Below are positions 27,163 through 37,320 of a DNA stretch of 64,000 bases, in pieces. The position numbers and the translations under genes were made by a program. The stretch spans positions 2,241,719-2,305,718 of the forward strand of contig DS995276.1 of the NCBI GenBank assembly GCA_000156115.1, read 5' to 3'. Positions within the stretch are counted from its first letter, which is position 1. Each line of letters opens with the position of its first letter. This DNA comes from Rhodobacteraceae bacterium HTCC2083. GTDB lineage: Bacteria; Pseudomonadota; Alphaproteobacteria; Rhodobacterales; Rhodobacteraceae. The notes below the pieces were generated by a model that ran no database searches, had not been told where the DNA came from, and worked only from the letters and a program-made list of their open reading frames with translations.

Positions 27163-27241
27163 AAGGGTCGTTCCTACCTTGTCGCTTATGCAGAGCAGGT
27201 TAAACACGGATGCGAAGATGCTTACAACGAAAGAGCCGATC

Positions 27242-28249
27242 ATGAGTACATTTTCTTCTTTAGCTGAGTTTCGCGCGCTGCTCGCGACGATGCCGGACGC
27301 TGATGCAAACGCCATCGCAGGCGCGCAAGAGCGCAATGGCCAATTGACCAAACCGCCCGGCGCTTTGGGTCGTCTTGAAGATCTGGCGATTTGGTATGGT
27401 GGCTGGCGTGGTACGGATCGGCCCAGCATTGGCAAGCGCCAAGTAATTGTTTTTGCGGGCAACCATGGAGTAACGGCACAGGGGGTTTCAGCTTTTCCAC
27501 CCGAAGTGACAGTGCAAATGGTTGCCAATTTTGAACATGGCGGCGCTGCTGTGAACCAACTAAGCCGAGTGGCAGGGGCAGAAATGAGCGTACATGCGCT
27601 GGATCTCGACACACCTACGGCAGATTTCACCAAAGAGGCCGCGATGAGCGAGGCTGAGGTTGTGGCTGCACTTACAACAGGCTGGAATGCTGTGGGCGCG
27701 GACACGGAATTGCTCGTCGTGGGTGAAATGGGCATTGGCAACACCACTTCTGCGGCCGCAATTGCAACGGCGCTTTTTGGCGGTGACGCTGCGGTTTGGA
27801 CAGGGCGCGGCACGGGCGTTGATGATGCCGGATTAACCAACAAAACGCAGGTTGTCGCGGAGGGCGCGGCGCTGCACGCAAGTGACGACGCGCTGGAAAT
27901 CCTACGCTGCCTGGGTGGGCGTGAACTTGCGGCAATGGCGGGCGCAATTGCGAGCGCGCGTGCCAAGCGCATTCCTGTGATCATGGATGGATTCATCTGC
28001 ACCGCTGCTGCGGCATGTCTCGCAAAGACGCAGGATGGCGCGCTCGATCATGTAGTTGCAGGACATCTGAGCCAAGAGGGTGCGCACAGTAAGCTGTTGG
28101 CAGCACTTGATAAAGAGGCGCTCTTGTCACTTGGTATGCGTCTTGGTGAAGGCTCAGGTGCTACGCTCGCAATCAATGTTCTCGTCGCCGCAGTCGAGTG
28201 CCATTCTGGCATGGCAACTTTTGCTGAAGCAGGCGTAGCAGCGGGCTAA
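27242..28249 (+). CDS. cobT: nicotinate-nucleotide-dimethylbenzimidazole phosphoribosyltransferase
   Basis: Transfers phosphoribose from nicotinate mononucleotide to dimethylbenzimidazole, giving the alpha-ribazole 5'-phosphate used for the lower ligand of B12. The 335 residues have family blocks [13 protein letters not shown] (residues 38-50), [22 protein letters not shown] and the C-terminal [11 protein letters not shown] containing the catalytic Glu region. The start is the ATG at 27242; a longer frame upstream overlaps cobS. Its end overlaps the antiporter gene on the other strand by four bases. Confidence 0.95.
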   Translation: MSTFSSLAEFRALLATMPDADANAIAGAQERNGQLTKPPGALGRLEDLAIWYGGWRGTDRPSIGKRQVIVFAGNHGVTAQGVSAFPPEVTVQMVANFEHGGAAVNQLSRVAGAEMSVHALDLDTPTADFTKEAAMSEAEVVAALTTGWNAVGADTELLVVGEMGIGNTTSAAAIATALFGGDAAVWTGRGTGVDDAGLTNKTQVVAEGAALHASDDALEILRCLGGRELAAMAGAIASARAKRIPVIMDGFICTAAAACLAKTQDGALDHVVAGHLSQEGAHSKLLAALDKEALLSLGMRLGEGSGATLAINVLVAAVECHSGMATFAEAGVAAG

Positions 28250-30123
28250 TCCCCGGATTTACGCGCTTCCAAAATCGTGAGGAGTGAGGCTTCTAGGTCT
28301 CGCTCCAGCTCTTTTGCGCGCGCGATATAAGCTTTGTTTTCGCCTGATGGTGTATCTGGATCCCAGACCTCAGCCAACTCGCGGATCGCATGACGGTCGT
28401 GGGCGAAAAAGGTCTTTTCAGCTTCTGCTGCTTCGAATTCTGATAATCCAATATTTTCAAGTACATAGCGCCCCGCACGCAGGGAACTGTCAAACATCTC
28501 GCGCACAATATCATTCGCGCCTGCCCCATAGAGGCGAAACACATCACTGCGATCCTGTGCGCGCGCGATGATGTGCAAATCGGGGCGCTCTTTGCGCGCA
28601 TAGAGCACCAGTTTCAAGGTTGCCGCAGGATCATCAAGTGCCACTACTAGGACACGCGCATTGGCCAATCCAGTTGCGCGCAGCATATCGGGACGTGTTG
28701 GATCACCGAAGAACCCTTTGAATCCAAAGCGGCGCATCAATTCGATGGTCTTTATGTCATGATCAATCACGACGGTTTTGAACCCTGCAGAGCCGACCAG
28801 GCGGTTTACAATTTGACCAAATCGACCGACGCCAGCAATGATGACGGGCCCTTCATCATCGATCTCGTCATGCGTGATGTCTTGGATTGCGCCACGAAAA
28901 CGCTTGCTGATCACTTCCATAAAGATGAACAAAAGTGGTGTGATCAACATCGAGAGTGCGATGATCAACAAAATGCGTTCCGAAACGCTGACTGGGATGA
29001 CATCTTGCGCGACGGAAAATGCGGTTAGGATGAAGCCAAATTCGCCCGCCTGTGCAAGGCCAAGCGTAAACAGCCAACGGTCCTGACCATGCAACTTAAA
29101 AACCCGCGAGAGCGCATAAAGGACGAGACCTTTGATAAGGATAACTGCTGCAGTCAAGCTCAGGATCGCAATTGGATCGCGCTCCAGAACAGCAAAGTTG
29201 ATGCCAGCACCAACGGTGATAAAAAACAGGCCAAGCAGAAGACCTTTGAAGGGTTCAATGTCTGTTTCAAGTTCGTGCCGGAACTCGGAGTTCGCCAGAA
29301 CCACGCCCGCAAGGAATGCACCAAGGGCGGGTGAAAGGCCAACGAGCAGCATTAGGAATGAGATCCCAACAACGATCAAGAGCGCCAGCGCGGTGAACAT
29401 TTCGCGCAGATTGCTTGCATGGATAAAGCGAAATACTGGCCGGGCGAGGTAAACGCCCGCAAGAATAATCGCAGCAATTGCACCCAATGTGACAAGTGTA
29501 ACGCCCCAGCCCGGCAGGTCCGCGACCAAGCTGAGCGTGGTATGATCCGCGCCGTGTTCGTCGCCGATGTGGCGATTGATCGAACCATCCGCACTCAACG
29601 TCATTGCTTTAGGCAGCGCGAGAAGCGGCAGAAGCGCTAGGATCGGGATAACTGCAATATCTTGCGTCAAAAGAACAGAAAACGTGGAGCGCCCGCCCGA
29701 AGTACGCATCAGACCCTTTTCGCTAAGAGTTTGCAGCACGATTGCAGTCGAAGACAGCGCAAAAATCAGGCCAACCGCCAAAGCAATAGACCAATAAAAT
29801 CCAAGTGCCATTGCGCCAATCATGGTCGCAAGGGTTGTGAGCGTTATTTGCAATCCGCCCAACCCAATCAAGCGATGTCTCATATCCCAAAGCGCGCGAG
29901 GTTCCAGTTCTAGCCCGATCAGAAAGAGCATCATTACTACGCCAAACTCAGCGAAATGTTGCAGATCCTTCGTTTCTGCACCTACCAATCCCAAAAGCGG
30001 ACCGATCAGAATGCCCGCTGCCAAATATCCAAGCACTGAGCCAAGGCCCAAGCGTGCAGCAACCGGAACCGCAATGACTGCGGCCCCCAGATAGATCGAC
30101 GCTGAAAATAAAAAGCTTTCCAT
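28246..30123 (-). CDS. monovalent cation:proton antiporter-2 (CPA2) family protein, KefB/KefC-like
   Basis: A 625-residue inner-membrane exchanger. Residues 1-385 form about 12 membrane helices with [20 protein letters not shown] and [15 protein letters not shown], typical of CPA2 carriers; a TrkA-N/KTN Rossmann domain follows, with [14 protein letters not shown] near residue 413 to bind nucleotide. KefB and KefC are potassium efflux systems gated by glutathione adducts, but no KefF/KefG-type ancillary gene is adjacent, so the ion (K+ or Na+) is uncertain. Downstream of the Lrp-type regulator on the same strand. Confidence 0.9.
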   Translation of the reverse strand: MESFLFSASIYLGAAVIAVPVAARLGLGSVLGYLAAGILIGPLLGLVGAETKDLQHFAEFGVVMMLFLIGLELEPRALWDMRHRLIGLGGLQITLTTLATMIGAMALGFYWSIALAVGLIFALSSTAIVLQTLSEKGLMRTSGGRSTFSVLLTQDIAVIPILALLPLLALPKAMTLSADGSINRHIGDEHGADHTTLSLVADLPGWGVTLVTLGAIAAIILAGVYLARPVFRFIHASNLREMFTALALLIVVGISFLMLLVGLSPALGAFLAGVVLANSEFRHELETDIEPFKGLLLGLFFITVGAGINFAVLERDPIAILSLTAAVILIKGLVLYALSRVFKLHGQDRWLFTLGLAQAGEFGFILTAFSVAQDVIPVSVSERILLIIALSMLITPLLFIFMEVISKRFRGAIQDITHDEIDDEGPVIIAGVGRFGQIVNRLVGSAGFKTVVIDHDIKTIELMRRFGFKGFFGDPTRPDMLRATGLANARVLVVALDDPAATLKLVLYARKERPDLHIIARAQDRSDVFRLYGAGANDIVREMFDSSLRAGRYVLENIGLSEFEAAEAEKTFFAHDRHAIRELAEVWDPDTPSGENKAYIARAKELERDLEASLLTILEARKSGD

Positions 30124-30147
30124 CGCGCACTTTCAAACTCGGCGCGC

Positions 30148-30603
30148 TTAAGTGGGAAGCGGCGCGTCTTGCTTCAATTGGTCCATAACTATCTGACTTT
30201 GCACGCGGGCTACAGCAGGATGTGGAAGAATAACATTATGGATAAGTTGATTTAAGCTACTGAGATCTTGGCAATAAATGCGCAAAAGATAGTCGGAGTC
30301 CCCCGTTAACGTCCAAACGCTAATAATTTCTGGCCGTATTTCGGCAAGACGCGCGAAACCGCGTGCTTCTTCGGGGCCATGCGATCTAAGCTGAACTTGA
30401 ACAAACGCTTGTACCGTGAGGCCAATGCGAGAAGCTTCAAGATGCGCATGATAGCCACTGATATACCCATCTGCTTCCAGCTTTTGACGGCGCCGTCCCG
30501 CTTGGCTGGCTGACAGATTAAGCCGTTCGCTAAGATCTTGGGCGGTGTAATGTGCGTTGCCTTGGAGTGCGGCAAGCAGTTTCTTGTCTATGTCATCTAA
30601 CAT
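30148..30603 (-). CDS. Lrp/AsnC-family transcriptional regulator
   Basis: A 151-residue regulator with an N-terminal winged helix-turn-helix (LDDIDKKLLAALQGNAHYTAQDLSERLNLS region, residues 2-31) and a C-terminal RAM/AsnC ligand-binding domain (VWTLTGDSDYLLRIYCQDL near residue 98). It probably senses an amino acid or small molecule as an octamer. It lies 24 bases before the antiporter gene on the same strand and may share its transcript; the target genes are not evident. Confidence 0.93.
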   Translation of the reverse strand: MLDDIDKKLLAALQGNAHYTAQDLSERLNLSASQAGRRRQKLEADGYISGYHAHLEASRIGLTVQAFVQVQLRSHGPEEARGFARLAEIRPEIISVWTLTGDSDYLLRIYCQDLSSLNQLIHNVILPHPAVARVQSQIVMDQLKQDAPLPT

Positions 30604-30650
30604 GCTGACTTCTTTCGCGCAGGTGTGGCAGGACTGCTGAACGAGGACTT

Positions 30651-33233
30651 TTAGCCTTTGGGCATTCTCAAGGTCACATTACGACCCCGTTTTGTGTAAA
30701 TAAGTTGACCTTCGCCAATCGCAGAAACACGTCCTCCATCGACACGATCGCCAACTTTCACTTTCTTGTAGCGCCCGCTCGAAAGCCGAACCAGCGCGCG
30801 TCGGCTGGAAGGTTTCCCGTAAACACCAATAAGGTTTACACGGCTGAGATTGATCGCATTTCTGACGGTCGCAGTTTTTGCGACAGATGCGCTGGAGGGA
30901 ATGCGCGGTTTGACAGTTCTGGGCGCAACCGCTGCGACTTGAGTTGTTTGTTGTTCTGTCTGACGCTCAGACTGCTTTTGCGCGCGCGATACGATCTCCG
31001 CAAAATTGCGCGGTCGTTGGGATGGTTTGCGAGAACTGGCAATGGCAAAACGGGTCGCAGGCACGACAGCGGCTTCTGTTTCCGCAACTTCCTTTTCTAC
31101 GCGTGGGCGCAGCTTTGGGCGAAGCTTAGCGAGTTCTGCGCGAGAATTGCCACCTAATTGCGTGCGCTCAGTGTCTTCGACCAACGTTTCGGGGCGCGTT
31201 TTCGGGCGCAGAGAGGCGGACAGGCCGCTCTCAACTTTCGTGCCGGGAATCGTAAGTGCGTCAGCCGGCGTAAGTGCAGCGGTGCGAAGGCGCTCGGGAA
31301 CAGCTGGGGGCACGCGCGCGGGGCGTCCCAGAAATACCAAAGCGCCTTCCGGCGTGATCGCGCCATCCGATGTTGCAGGCACAAGGCCATTTTCATCAAA
31401 TACGAACTGGGAGCCCGCTGGTGGCGGTCCTGTCAAACCTTGAGGCAATGTATCACGAGGCTGCGTCAAAGGCTCTAATGCAAAGGCATCTTGACCGGTA
31501 ATGCTCGCATCAATCGAAGCTGGGTAAACGTCATCTAGCGGGATTTGCAGGGGTGATGCGGGTTGCGCGGGTGTGGCGAGCCAGATGCCCGTTGCGGCGT
31601 ATTTTGCGGCCGCTTCCTCTGGTGAAATAACTGGGGCCACAGACTCAACTTGAGCAAGCCCTTCGTTCCCTAGGGGAAGGTCTTCAATCAAGACATCGTC
31701 TTCACCAGTGGGCAAGGACGCCAGTTCTATCAACGCCTCGTTATCTTTCTCAGCATCTGGATTAGGCAGTTCTGCAATTGCTTTGTTGCGATCATCGCCA
31801 CCAAAAAAGCGAGCCAGACCATCGTCCAAAAAGACAGAGGCCCAGGCCGCAACAGTCACCAGAAACAGCAAAAGAATAGCAGTAAGAATCAGGCCAAGGA
31901 AGCGCGGCTTACCGCCGACGGCGATGTTTTCTTTCTTTTTCTTCGGCTTGCGTGCACCGAAGACAGTCATGCGCTGCTTTTCGTTTTCGCGTGCAGAGAC
32001 GGCGGGATCAACGGCAGGTTCTGGTTCGGCTGCAGTTTCGGCTTTTGTTGCACGCTTCGCCATTAACCCGCGTGCGCCAGCCAAGGCTGCACCACCTGCC
32101 GTCCCCGCAAGTGCAAAGGCTTTTGCGGCGGCTTTCGGTCCGTTTTCTTTCAGTTTATTTGGTGTAGTTTCCTCAATAACCGGTGCAGGCGCGCGAAGGT
32201 TGGCAATCGGTGCACCGTCAGCAGCACCCTGAAATGCAGGCACTGTGCGTGGCGAAGCGGCAAAGTCAGCGCGCATCGGAGGGATGTCGTTGGGGAAATC
32301 GCCTTCTACGTATGCGGCGCCAGGGCGCAAAGCGCTAAGCTTTGAGTCAACTTCTGTTTCCTCCAAAGCTGCGCCAGACATGCCTGTCACTTGCGGGGAT
32401 TGACCAACCTCAGGCGTCTTTGCGCTTGGTGCTGGGATGGTGGCCGCAGGAGGCATCGCTGGATCGGCTTGCCGCTGGGCGCCGTCTAAACGCGGCAGTG
32501 CTGCAAGTGGGGGCGATATCGGCTTTGCAACAGTTTCGTTGGGGGCTGGTGCGGCAGGTTCTGGCGCGCTGCGGCGCGAGGAAAAGCCGGGAACCGGGAT
32601 TTTCACTTCCTCTACGAAATCATTCGGCGCGTCTTCGCTCGCCGCAATCACGGGTTCTGGATCAGAGGCAACTGGCACCGGAACAGGGATCGCATCACTC
32701 GTCACTATTGCAGGCTTGCCATCCGTATCGAGCGCGGTAATGCCCATTGATGTGGCCAAGGTACTGACGCCAAAAGAAGGCTCATGCGGAAAATTTGCGG
32801 GCGTTGTCGCCGCAACAAATCCCATCGGAGCGAAACCATGCTCTGTCGCGAAGGCTTCCGCTTCTTGCAGGGTTTCTTTTGCGACGGCGGCGATATGAAC
32901 CTGTCCGGCCTCATTGGCGAAATCGAACGTTAGATCATCGACTGGATAGGGCGTTGCGCCGTCAAGCGCACCAAGCACAGAACTTTGAAGCGCATCTTTG
33001 TCCAAGCCTGTGGCATCGACCGTCAGATATTTGATTTGGTCGTCGGGGATAATCAATTTGGTTTCGATAGGCCCGCTGCTAAGCGCTTCTGCTCTGGCGC
33101 GCAAAGCCGCAAGATCGCCCGTAAGATCGGCGGCACCTATGTCGACATCACCCACACGGCCCCATCCATTCTCTTGCTGATGCAAAAGTTGGATACCGCT
33201 GAATGAAAGCGACAATGCAAAATTCGGTCTCAT
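30651..33233 (-). CDS. large membrane protein with PilM/GspL-like N-terminus and GspC/PilP-like C-terminus
   Basis: An 860-residue protein of unclear function. Residues 1-150 resemble the actin-like ATPase fold of PilM/GspL cytoplasmic domains. Residues 160-430 are low-complexity Pro/Ala/Glu-rich linker ending in a Lys cluster (RKPKKKKE). One membrane helix follows at about 443-466, then a periplasmic Pro/Arg-rich region. The last ~65 residues (NLIGVYGKPSSRRALVRLSSGR ... VGDRVDGGRVSAIGEGQLIYTKRGR) look like the homology-region domain of GspC/PulC or PilP. No other secretion or pilus genes flank it. Similar proteins seem common in Rhodobacterales. The domain reading is from memory and moderately uncertain. 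Confidence 0.7.
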   Translation of the reverse strand: MRPNFALSLSFSGIQLLHQQENGWGRVGDVDIGAADLTGDLAALRARAEALSSGPIETKLIIPDDQIKYLTVDATGLDKDALQSSVLGALDGATPYPVDDLTFDFANEAGQVHIAAVAKETLQEAEAFATEHGFAPMGFVAATTPANFPHEPSFGVSTLATSMGITALDTDGKPAIVTSDAIPVPVPVASDPEPVIAASEDAPNDFVEEVKIPVPGFSSRRSAPEPAAPAPNETVAKPISPPLAALPRLDGAQRQADPAMPPAATIPAPSAKTPEVGQSPQVTGMSGAALEETEVDSKLSALRPGAAYVEGDFPNDIPPMRADFAASPRTVPAFQGAADGAPIANLRAPAPVIEETTPNKLKENGPKAAAKAFALAGTAGGAALAGARGLMAKRATKAETAAEPEPAVDPAVSARENEKQRMTVFGARKPKKKKENIAVGGKPRFLGLILTAILLLFLVTVAAWASVFLDDGLARFFGGDDRNKAIAELPNPDAEKDNEALIELASLPTGEDDVLIEDLPLGNEGLAQVESVAPVISPEEAAAKYAATGIWLATPAQPASPLQIPLDDVYPASIDASITGQDAFALEPLTQPRDTLPQGLTGPPPAGSQFVFDENGLVPATSDGAITPEGALVFLGRPARVPPAVPERLRTAALTPADALTIPGTKVESGLSASLRPKTRPETLVEDTERTQLGGNSRAELAKLRPKLRPRVEKEVAETEAAVVPATRFAIASSRKPSQRPRNFAEIVSRAQKQSERQTEQQTTQVAAVAPRTVKPRIPSSASVAKTATVRNAINLSRVNLIGVYGKPSSRRALVRLSSGRYKKVKVGDRVDGGRVSAIGEGQLIYTKRGRNVTLRMPKG

Positions 33234-33469
33234 GCTGGTATTTTAGTCTCCCCAAACGCGCACTGGAAGTCGGTACGCGATATTTGACAAAGTATAGCAG
33301 CTTCTTGCCTAGTGAAAGAAGCCTTGCCTGAGAGAAGTTTGCCCAAAGTTTCCCCTTCTTGAGTATACTACCTTAGTGCCAAGGATATCGAGGTCGCTTG
33401 CGTCTAAAGCAAAGAGACGGGGAAGCTGTATAGGCCCTGTTGATGATAAAATCGGTGAAAGGTGTCACA

Positions 33470-34195
33470 ATGTTCTTAAAAAATTGGGTATTTTTGTTTG
33501 CACTTGCAATTGCAGCAAGTGTTGGGACGCAAAACTTGGCGCAAGAGACAGAGCCACTTCGCACCATTGTGGTCATCGGAGAAGCGCAAATTTCGGCTAC
33601 TCCTGATAAAGCCGTTATCACCTTGGGCGCACGTCATGTGGCGAAAAGCGCAGCGGATGCGCTCGGGGAAACTAGCAAAACGGTTGCAGCGATTCTCTCT
33701 CGGATGGAGAAAATGGGCGTCGAGCGGGCCAATATGCAAACCTCGTCTTTGACGCTTAATCCTGTGTGGCGACAGGGAAAACGCTATGACGACGACGGAT
33801 CAGTTTTGAATCCTATCGGCTTTGAAGCGTCGAATTCAGTGACCGTCACATTGCTGGACCTTGCCACGTTAGGGGAGGCCTTGGATCAGGTGGCCCGAGA
33901 TGGGGCAAACTCGTTTTCGAGCTTTCGCTTCGGCCTGATTGATCCCGAACCCATTCGAGATCGCGCGCGCGCCGCGGCTGTGGCTGATGCCCGTCGAAAG
34001 GCAGAACTTTACGCGCTCGCAGCGGGTCTGAAACTTGGTGAGGTGTTGCTGATCACCGAAGAAATGGGTGGCTCCGGCGGAGGCTTTCCACCACCCGTCA
34101 TGGAAATGGCTGCGCGCTCATCTTCCGTTCCGATCGCGCGAGGCGAAATAACGCGGCGCTCGAGTGTAAAGGTCGTGTTCAGCATCGCACCATAA
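33470..34195 (+). CDS. SIMPL-domain (DUF541) periplasmic protein
   Basis: A 241-residue exported protein with a signal peptide (residues 1-21, LAIAASVGTQNLAQ) and a SIMPL/DUF541 domain: TIVVIGEAQISATPDKAVITLG near residue 28, ANMQTSSLTLNPVW, and the C-terminal ARADA-like AVADARRKAELYALAAGLKLG. Bacterial relatives (YggE, BP26) are linked to oxidative stress, but their activity is unknown. ATG at 33470 has GAAAGG before it; a longer frame from 33440 starts with TTG. A terminator follows. Confidence 0.92.
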   Translation: MFLKNWVFLFALAIAASVGTQNLAQETEPLRTIVVIGEAQISATPDKAVITLGARHVAKSAADALGETSKTVAAILSRMEKMGVERANMQTSSLTLNPVWRQGKRYDDDGSVLNPIGFEASNSVTVTLLDLATLGEALDQVARDGANSFSSFRFGLIDPEPIRDRARAAAVADARRKAELYALAAGLKLGEVLLITEEMGGSGGGFPPPVMEMAARSSSVPIARGEITRRSSVKVVFSIAP

Positions 34196-34204
34196 AGATA
34201 AAAA

Positions 34205-34230
34205 ATGGCCCGAGCCAATCCTCGGGCCAT
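34205..34230. terminator. bidirectional terminator
   Basis: ATGGCCCGAG (34206 region) pairs with CTCGGGCCAT, loop CCAATC, with T-rich sequence on one side and A-rich on the other, between the convergent SIMPL and metY genes. Confidence 0.8.
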
Positions 34231-34252
34231 TCTAGCTTTTGGTGTACCTCGT

Positions 34253-35545
34253 CTACTTTGAGGCGGCTTTGATCGCTTGGTCCAGGTCAGCAATCAAATC
34301 TTCCGCGTTCTCAATCCCAATAGAAATACGCACGACATTCGGACCCGCGCCCGCCGCTTCCTGCTGCTCTGGCGAAAGTTGGCGGTGTGTGGTCGAGGCC
34401 GAGTGGATAACCAAGGAGCGTGTATCGCCCAAGTTGGCGACGTGGCTGAAAACCTCAAGGCTGTTGACCAGTTTGATGCAGCCCTCATAACCCGCTTTTA
34501 GCGCAAATGTGAACAGCCCGCCTGCGCCTTTCGGGCAGATCTTAGCGACGCGATTATTGTAAGGCGAAGAGGGAAGACCTGCGTATGTAACATACTCAAC
34601 ATGATCGTTTTTTTCCAACCAGCCTGCGACGGTTTGCGCGTTCTCAACATGGCGTTGCATACGCAGGGAGAGGGTCTCACAGCCCATCAACGTATAATGT
34701 GCCGCTTGTGGGTTCATCGTCATACCGAGATCGCGAAGCCCGATGGCGATGCCGTGGAAGGTGTAGGCCAAGGGGCCGAATGTTTCCGCGAATTTGAGGC
34801 CGTGATAAGCAGGTTCTGGCTGGCTGAGGGACGGGAATTTGTCGGACGCTGTCCAATCAAACTTGCCGCTGTCGACAACGCAGCCTCCAGTCACGGTGCC
34901 GTTGCCTGTAAGGTACTTTGTGGTGGAGTGTACGACTAGCGTCGCGCCATGCTCGATCGGGCGGCAAAGGTAGGGCGTTGCTGCAGTGTTATCCACGATC
35001 AAGGGGATGCCAGCAGCGTCGGAGATTGCAGAAATAGCGTCGAGGTCGGTGATGTAGCCACCGGGGTTAGCAATTGCTTCGCAGAAGACCGCGCGCGTAT
35101 CGTCGTCGATTGCGGCTTTCACGGCCTCTTCGTCATCGAAATCGACGAACTTTGCTTCCCACCCGAAACGTTTGATCGTTTGGCTGAACTGCGTGATCGT
35201 GCCGCCATAAAGACGTGTGGAGACAACAACATTATTGCCCGGCTGCATCAGCGGAAAGAGCGCCATGATCTGTGCTGCGTGACCAGAGGAGCAGCACACC
35301 GCACCAACACCGCCCTCAAGTGTGGCGATGCGTTCTTGCAGAACCGCAACCGTGGGGTTGGTCAAGCGGGAATAGATATAGCCGACTTCTTGCAGGTTAA
35401 AAAGCGCAGCCGCATGTTCTGCATCGCGAAATACGTAAGCCGTGGTTTGATAGATCGGCGTGTTACGTGCGCCTGTTGCAGGATCGGGGCGTGCGCCTGC
35501 GTGAATTTGCAGCGTATCAAAGCCGTAGCTGGGTCCGTCGGTCAT
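34253..35545 (-). CDS. metY: O-acetylhomoserine aminocarboxypropyltransferase (sulfhydrylase)
   Basis: A PLP-dependent Cys/Met-metabolism enzyme of 430 residues that makes homocysteine from O-acetylhomoserine and sulfide, a direct-sulfhydrylation route to methionine. Family blocks are YIYSRLTNPTVAVLQERIATLEGG (residues 55-78), VVVSTRLYGGTITQF, PLIVDNTAATPYLCRP, and the PLP-lysine in HSTTKYLTGNGT (about residue 210). A GAGGAA site precedes the ATG. It stands alone; no regulator adjacent. MetB/MetZ are close relatives, but length and sequence favour MetY. Confidence 0.93.
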   Translation of the reverse strand: MTDGPSYGFDTLQIHAGARPDPATGARNTPIYQTTAYVFRDAEHAAALFNLQEVGYIYSRLTNPTVAVLQERIATLEGGVGAVCCSSGHAAQIMALFPLMQPGNNVVVSTRLYGGTITQFSQTIKRFGWEAKFVDFDDEEAVKAAIDDDTRAVFCEAIANPGGYITDLDAISAISDAAGIPLIVDNTAATPYLCRPIEHGATLVVHSTTKYLTGNGTVTGGCVVDSGKFDWTASDKFPSLSQPEPAYHGLKFAETFGPLAYTFHGIAIGLRDLGMTMNPQAAHYTLMGCETLSLRMQRHVENAQTVAGWLEKNDHVEYVTYAGLPSSPYNNRVAKICPKGAGGLFTFALKAGYEGCIKLVNSLEVFSHVANLGDTRSLVIHSASTTHRQLSPEQQEAAGAGPNVVRISIGIENAEDLIADLDQAIKAASK

Positions 35546-35681
35546 GGTGGTTCCTCACGTTAATTATAAGCGTTGAGCACGGGTTTAGGTCAATGTTGCT
35601 CACCTCACAACCAAGCGGCATGAAATCAGAACGTGCGTTCGCAAATAGGTGGTGCTGGGAAACAAGCGTTTTGCAAGCAAT

Positions 35682-36686
35682 CTAGCGCATCCAAAAACCG
35701 GCTTTTTTAATGCGATTGCGGATCGCTTGCTCTTTGCGGGGCAGATTGTCTTGGTCAAACAAGTCGCGCACTTTGCGCCCGCGCCCTTGATAGATCATCC
35801 GCTTGATCACGTTGGAGCCTTTGAGCACCTTTTTGATTTTGTTGGGCGCTGTGACCTCTTCGAGGGTGTCGACCACATGATCGTTTTCGCGCGCATAGAG
35901 CAGGGGGAGCATTCGGTAATGACAGCTGATATTACCATCAAGCAAACCAGTGGGCAGCGCATTTGTGCCGCCGCCAAAGCTGTGAATAACCAGAGGTAAC
36001 GCAACTTGATCAAGCCAAGGATCAAGGGTTTGGCAGATCAGTTCCGGCGGGGCATCGTCGCGGATGTCTTTGGCGTAATGGAGGAAACGCGCGCCAAATT
36101 GCTGTGGGCATTTGTAAAAGAAAAAACCGGCGTTGTAATAGGGGTATCTGCGCCAATATTCGTCCGGGTAGTGCAGATCTAATGCGCTGTCGAAGTCGAG
36201 GTCGAACTTGTCATAAAGCGACTTCCACGTTTGAGCGTAGCCTGGTCCATAGAGTTCAAGTTGCGGCCATGTGTTTTCGCGGCGCAGCGACGCGGAGGGG
36301 CGATCAAAGTCGAAGGGAACGTCGCCCAGATCGCCTATAATGAGTGTGTCGGTGTCAAAGAAGACGAAATTTTCGCCTTTTGGCATCGCTGCCATAGCTT
36401 CGATTTTGTTGCCATACGGATAGCTTGCGCCGAAGGCTTTGCTCTCGAATTGGATGAATTCGCCGCCCAGATCTATCAAAAGATCGCGCAATTCACCCTC
36501 AGGAAGGCGCGGATCTCGGGGCCAAAGTGGGCCGGGCAGGGGTTCAGCCAGCAGCAAACGGCCTGCGAAATTGGGGTTGGAGTGGCGCAAGGAGGCGGCG
36601 AAAAGCGCAGCTTCATAGGCTAAACGGCCGTCTTGGACGACAATCACCACATTTAGGGTTGGATTTTTAGTGCTCTTCGTTGCCAT
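35682..36686 (-). CDS. glycosyltransferase-like (GT-A fold) protein
   Basis: A 334-residue cytoplasmic protein with nucleotide-sugar-transferase-like features: LNVVIVVQDGRLAYEAALFAASLR at the N-terminus and the acidic FFDTDTLIIGDL motif near residue 109, resembling the metal-binding DxD of GT-A enzymes. Basic C-terminus (about residues 280-334). No signal peptide or membrane helix. Neighbours do not show a polysaccharide cluster. It diverges from the secreted-protein gene, 118 bases away. Sugar donor and acceptor are unknown. Confidence 0.65.
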   Translation of the reverse strand: MATKSTKNPTLNVVIVVQDGRLAYEAALFAASLRHSNPNFAGRLLLAEPLPGPLWPRDPRLPEGELRDLLIDLGGEFIQFESKAFGASYPYGNKIEAMAAMPKGENFVFFDTDTLIIGDLGDVPFDFDRPSASLRRENTWPQLELYGPGYAQTWKSLYDKFDLDFDSALDLHYPDEYWRRYPYYNAGFFFYKCPQQFGARFLHYAKDIRDDAPPELICQTLDPWLDQVALPLVIHSFGGGTNALPTGLLDGNISCHYRMLPLLYARENDHVVDTLEEVTAPNKIKKVLKGSNVIKRMIYQGRGRKVRDLFDQDNLPRKEQAIRNRIKKAGFWMR

Positions 36687-36804
36687 GCTGGCCCCATCTG
36701 ATCGCGGGTTTGCCAGACCCTACGCTGGCATCGCAGAGATTTCCAGAAGATGGATGCAAGGGTTGGAAAAAGATTTGTTAAAGTTTGATTTTGGGAGACA
36801 GGCT

Positions 36805-37320
36805 ATGAAAACGATAGGCAAAATATTAAGCGCATTTTTGCTCGCGGGTGCCGCGCAAGCGCAAAGCAGCTTTGGATCTGATGATGTAAGCCGTGGAGAG
36901 GCGGCGAATGGCGCGGATAGTTTCGATCTGACCGGACTAGAACCAGAGGATCAGACTGTAACGGGCAAGTTTACGACAGCGGCTGCAGTGGGCCCGATCT
37001 TGGAGGTGACCAAAAGCAATTGGGCGGCCGTGCGCGAATATGATGGCAAAGATTTAGTCTATTTCAGCCATATCTTTAGCTGGCGGTGCGGCTTGAAGGG
37101 GGCGAAATATTCGGTCAATGACGCGCCCATGCAAGATTTGCCAATGCCCGACTGTCATATGAAGTTTCAACAGCCCAATTCGACCCTGAATGACGAAGCA
37201 TTGATGACTTTTCACAGTCACGAACTGGGAAGCATCAAATCTGTACGCATAGATCTTATGTTCGATAATTTGGCGACCCAATCCACGACGCTTTTGCGAG
37301 AACACATCATGATCCCTTAA
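36805..37320 (+). CDS. exported hypothetical protein
   Basis: A 171-residue protein with a signal peptide (residues 1-20, KILSAFLLAGAAQAQ) and no further membrane segment. Two cysteines (WRCGLKG and PDCHMK) could form a disulfide in the periplasm. I do not recognise a domain. I place the start at 36805 after AGACAGG; an in-frame codon at 36670 would add 45 residues overlapping the divergent glycosyltransferase start and masks the signal peptide. Confidence 0.75.
   Translation: MKTIGKILSAFLLAGAAQAQSSFGSDDVSRGEAANGADSFDLTGLEPEDQTVTGKFTTAAAVGPILEVTKSNWAAVREYDGKDLVYFSHIFSWRCGLKGAKYSVNDAPMQDLPMPDCHMKFQQPNSTLNDEALMTFHSHELGSIKSVRIDLMFDNLATQSTTLLREHIMIP

Noticed and set aside
26410-28002. 530-residue minus-strand frame extending CobS
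   Set aside because: The first ~280 residues are antisense to cobT, with low-complexity Pro/Ser/Ala composition; only the last 250 residues match CobS, and a TTG with a ribosome-binding site fits their start.
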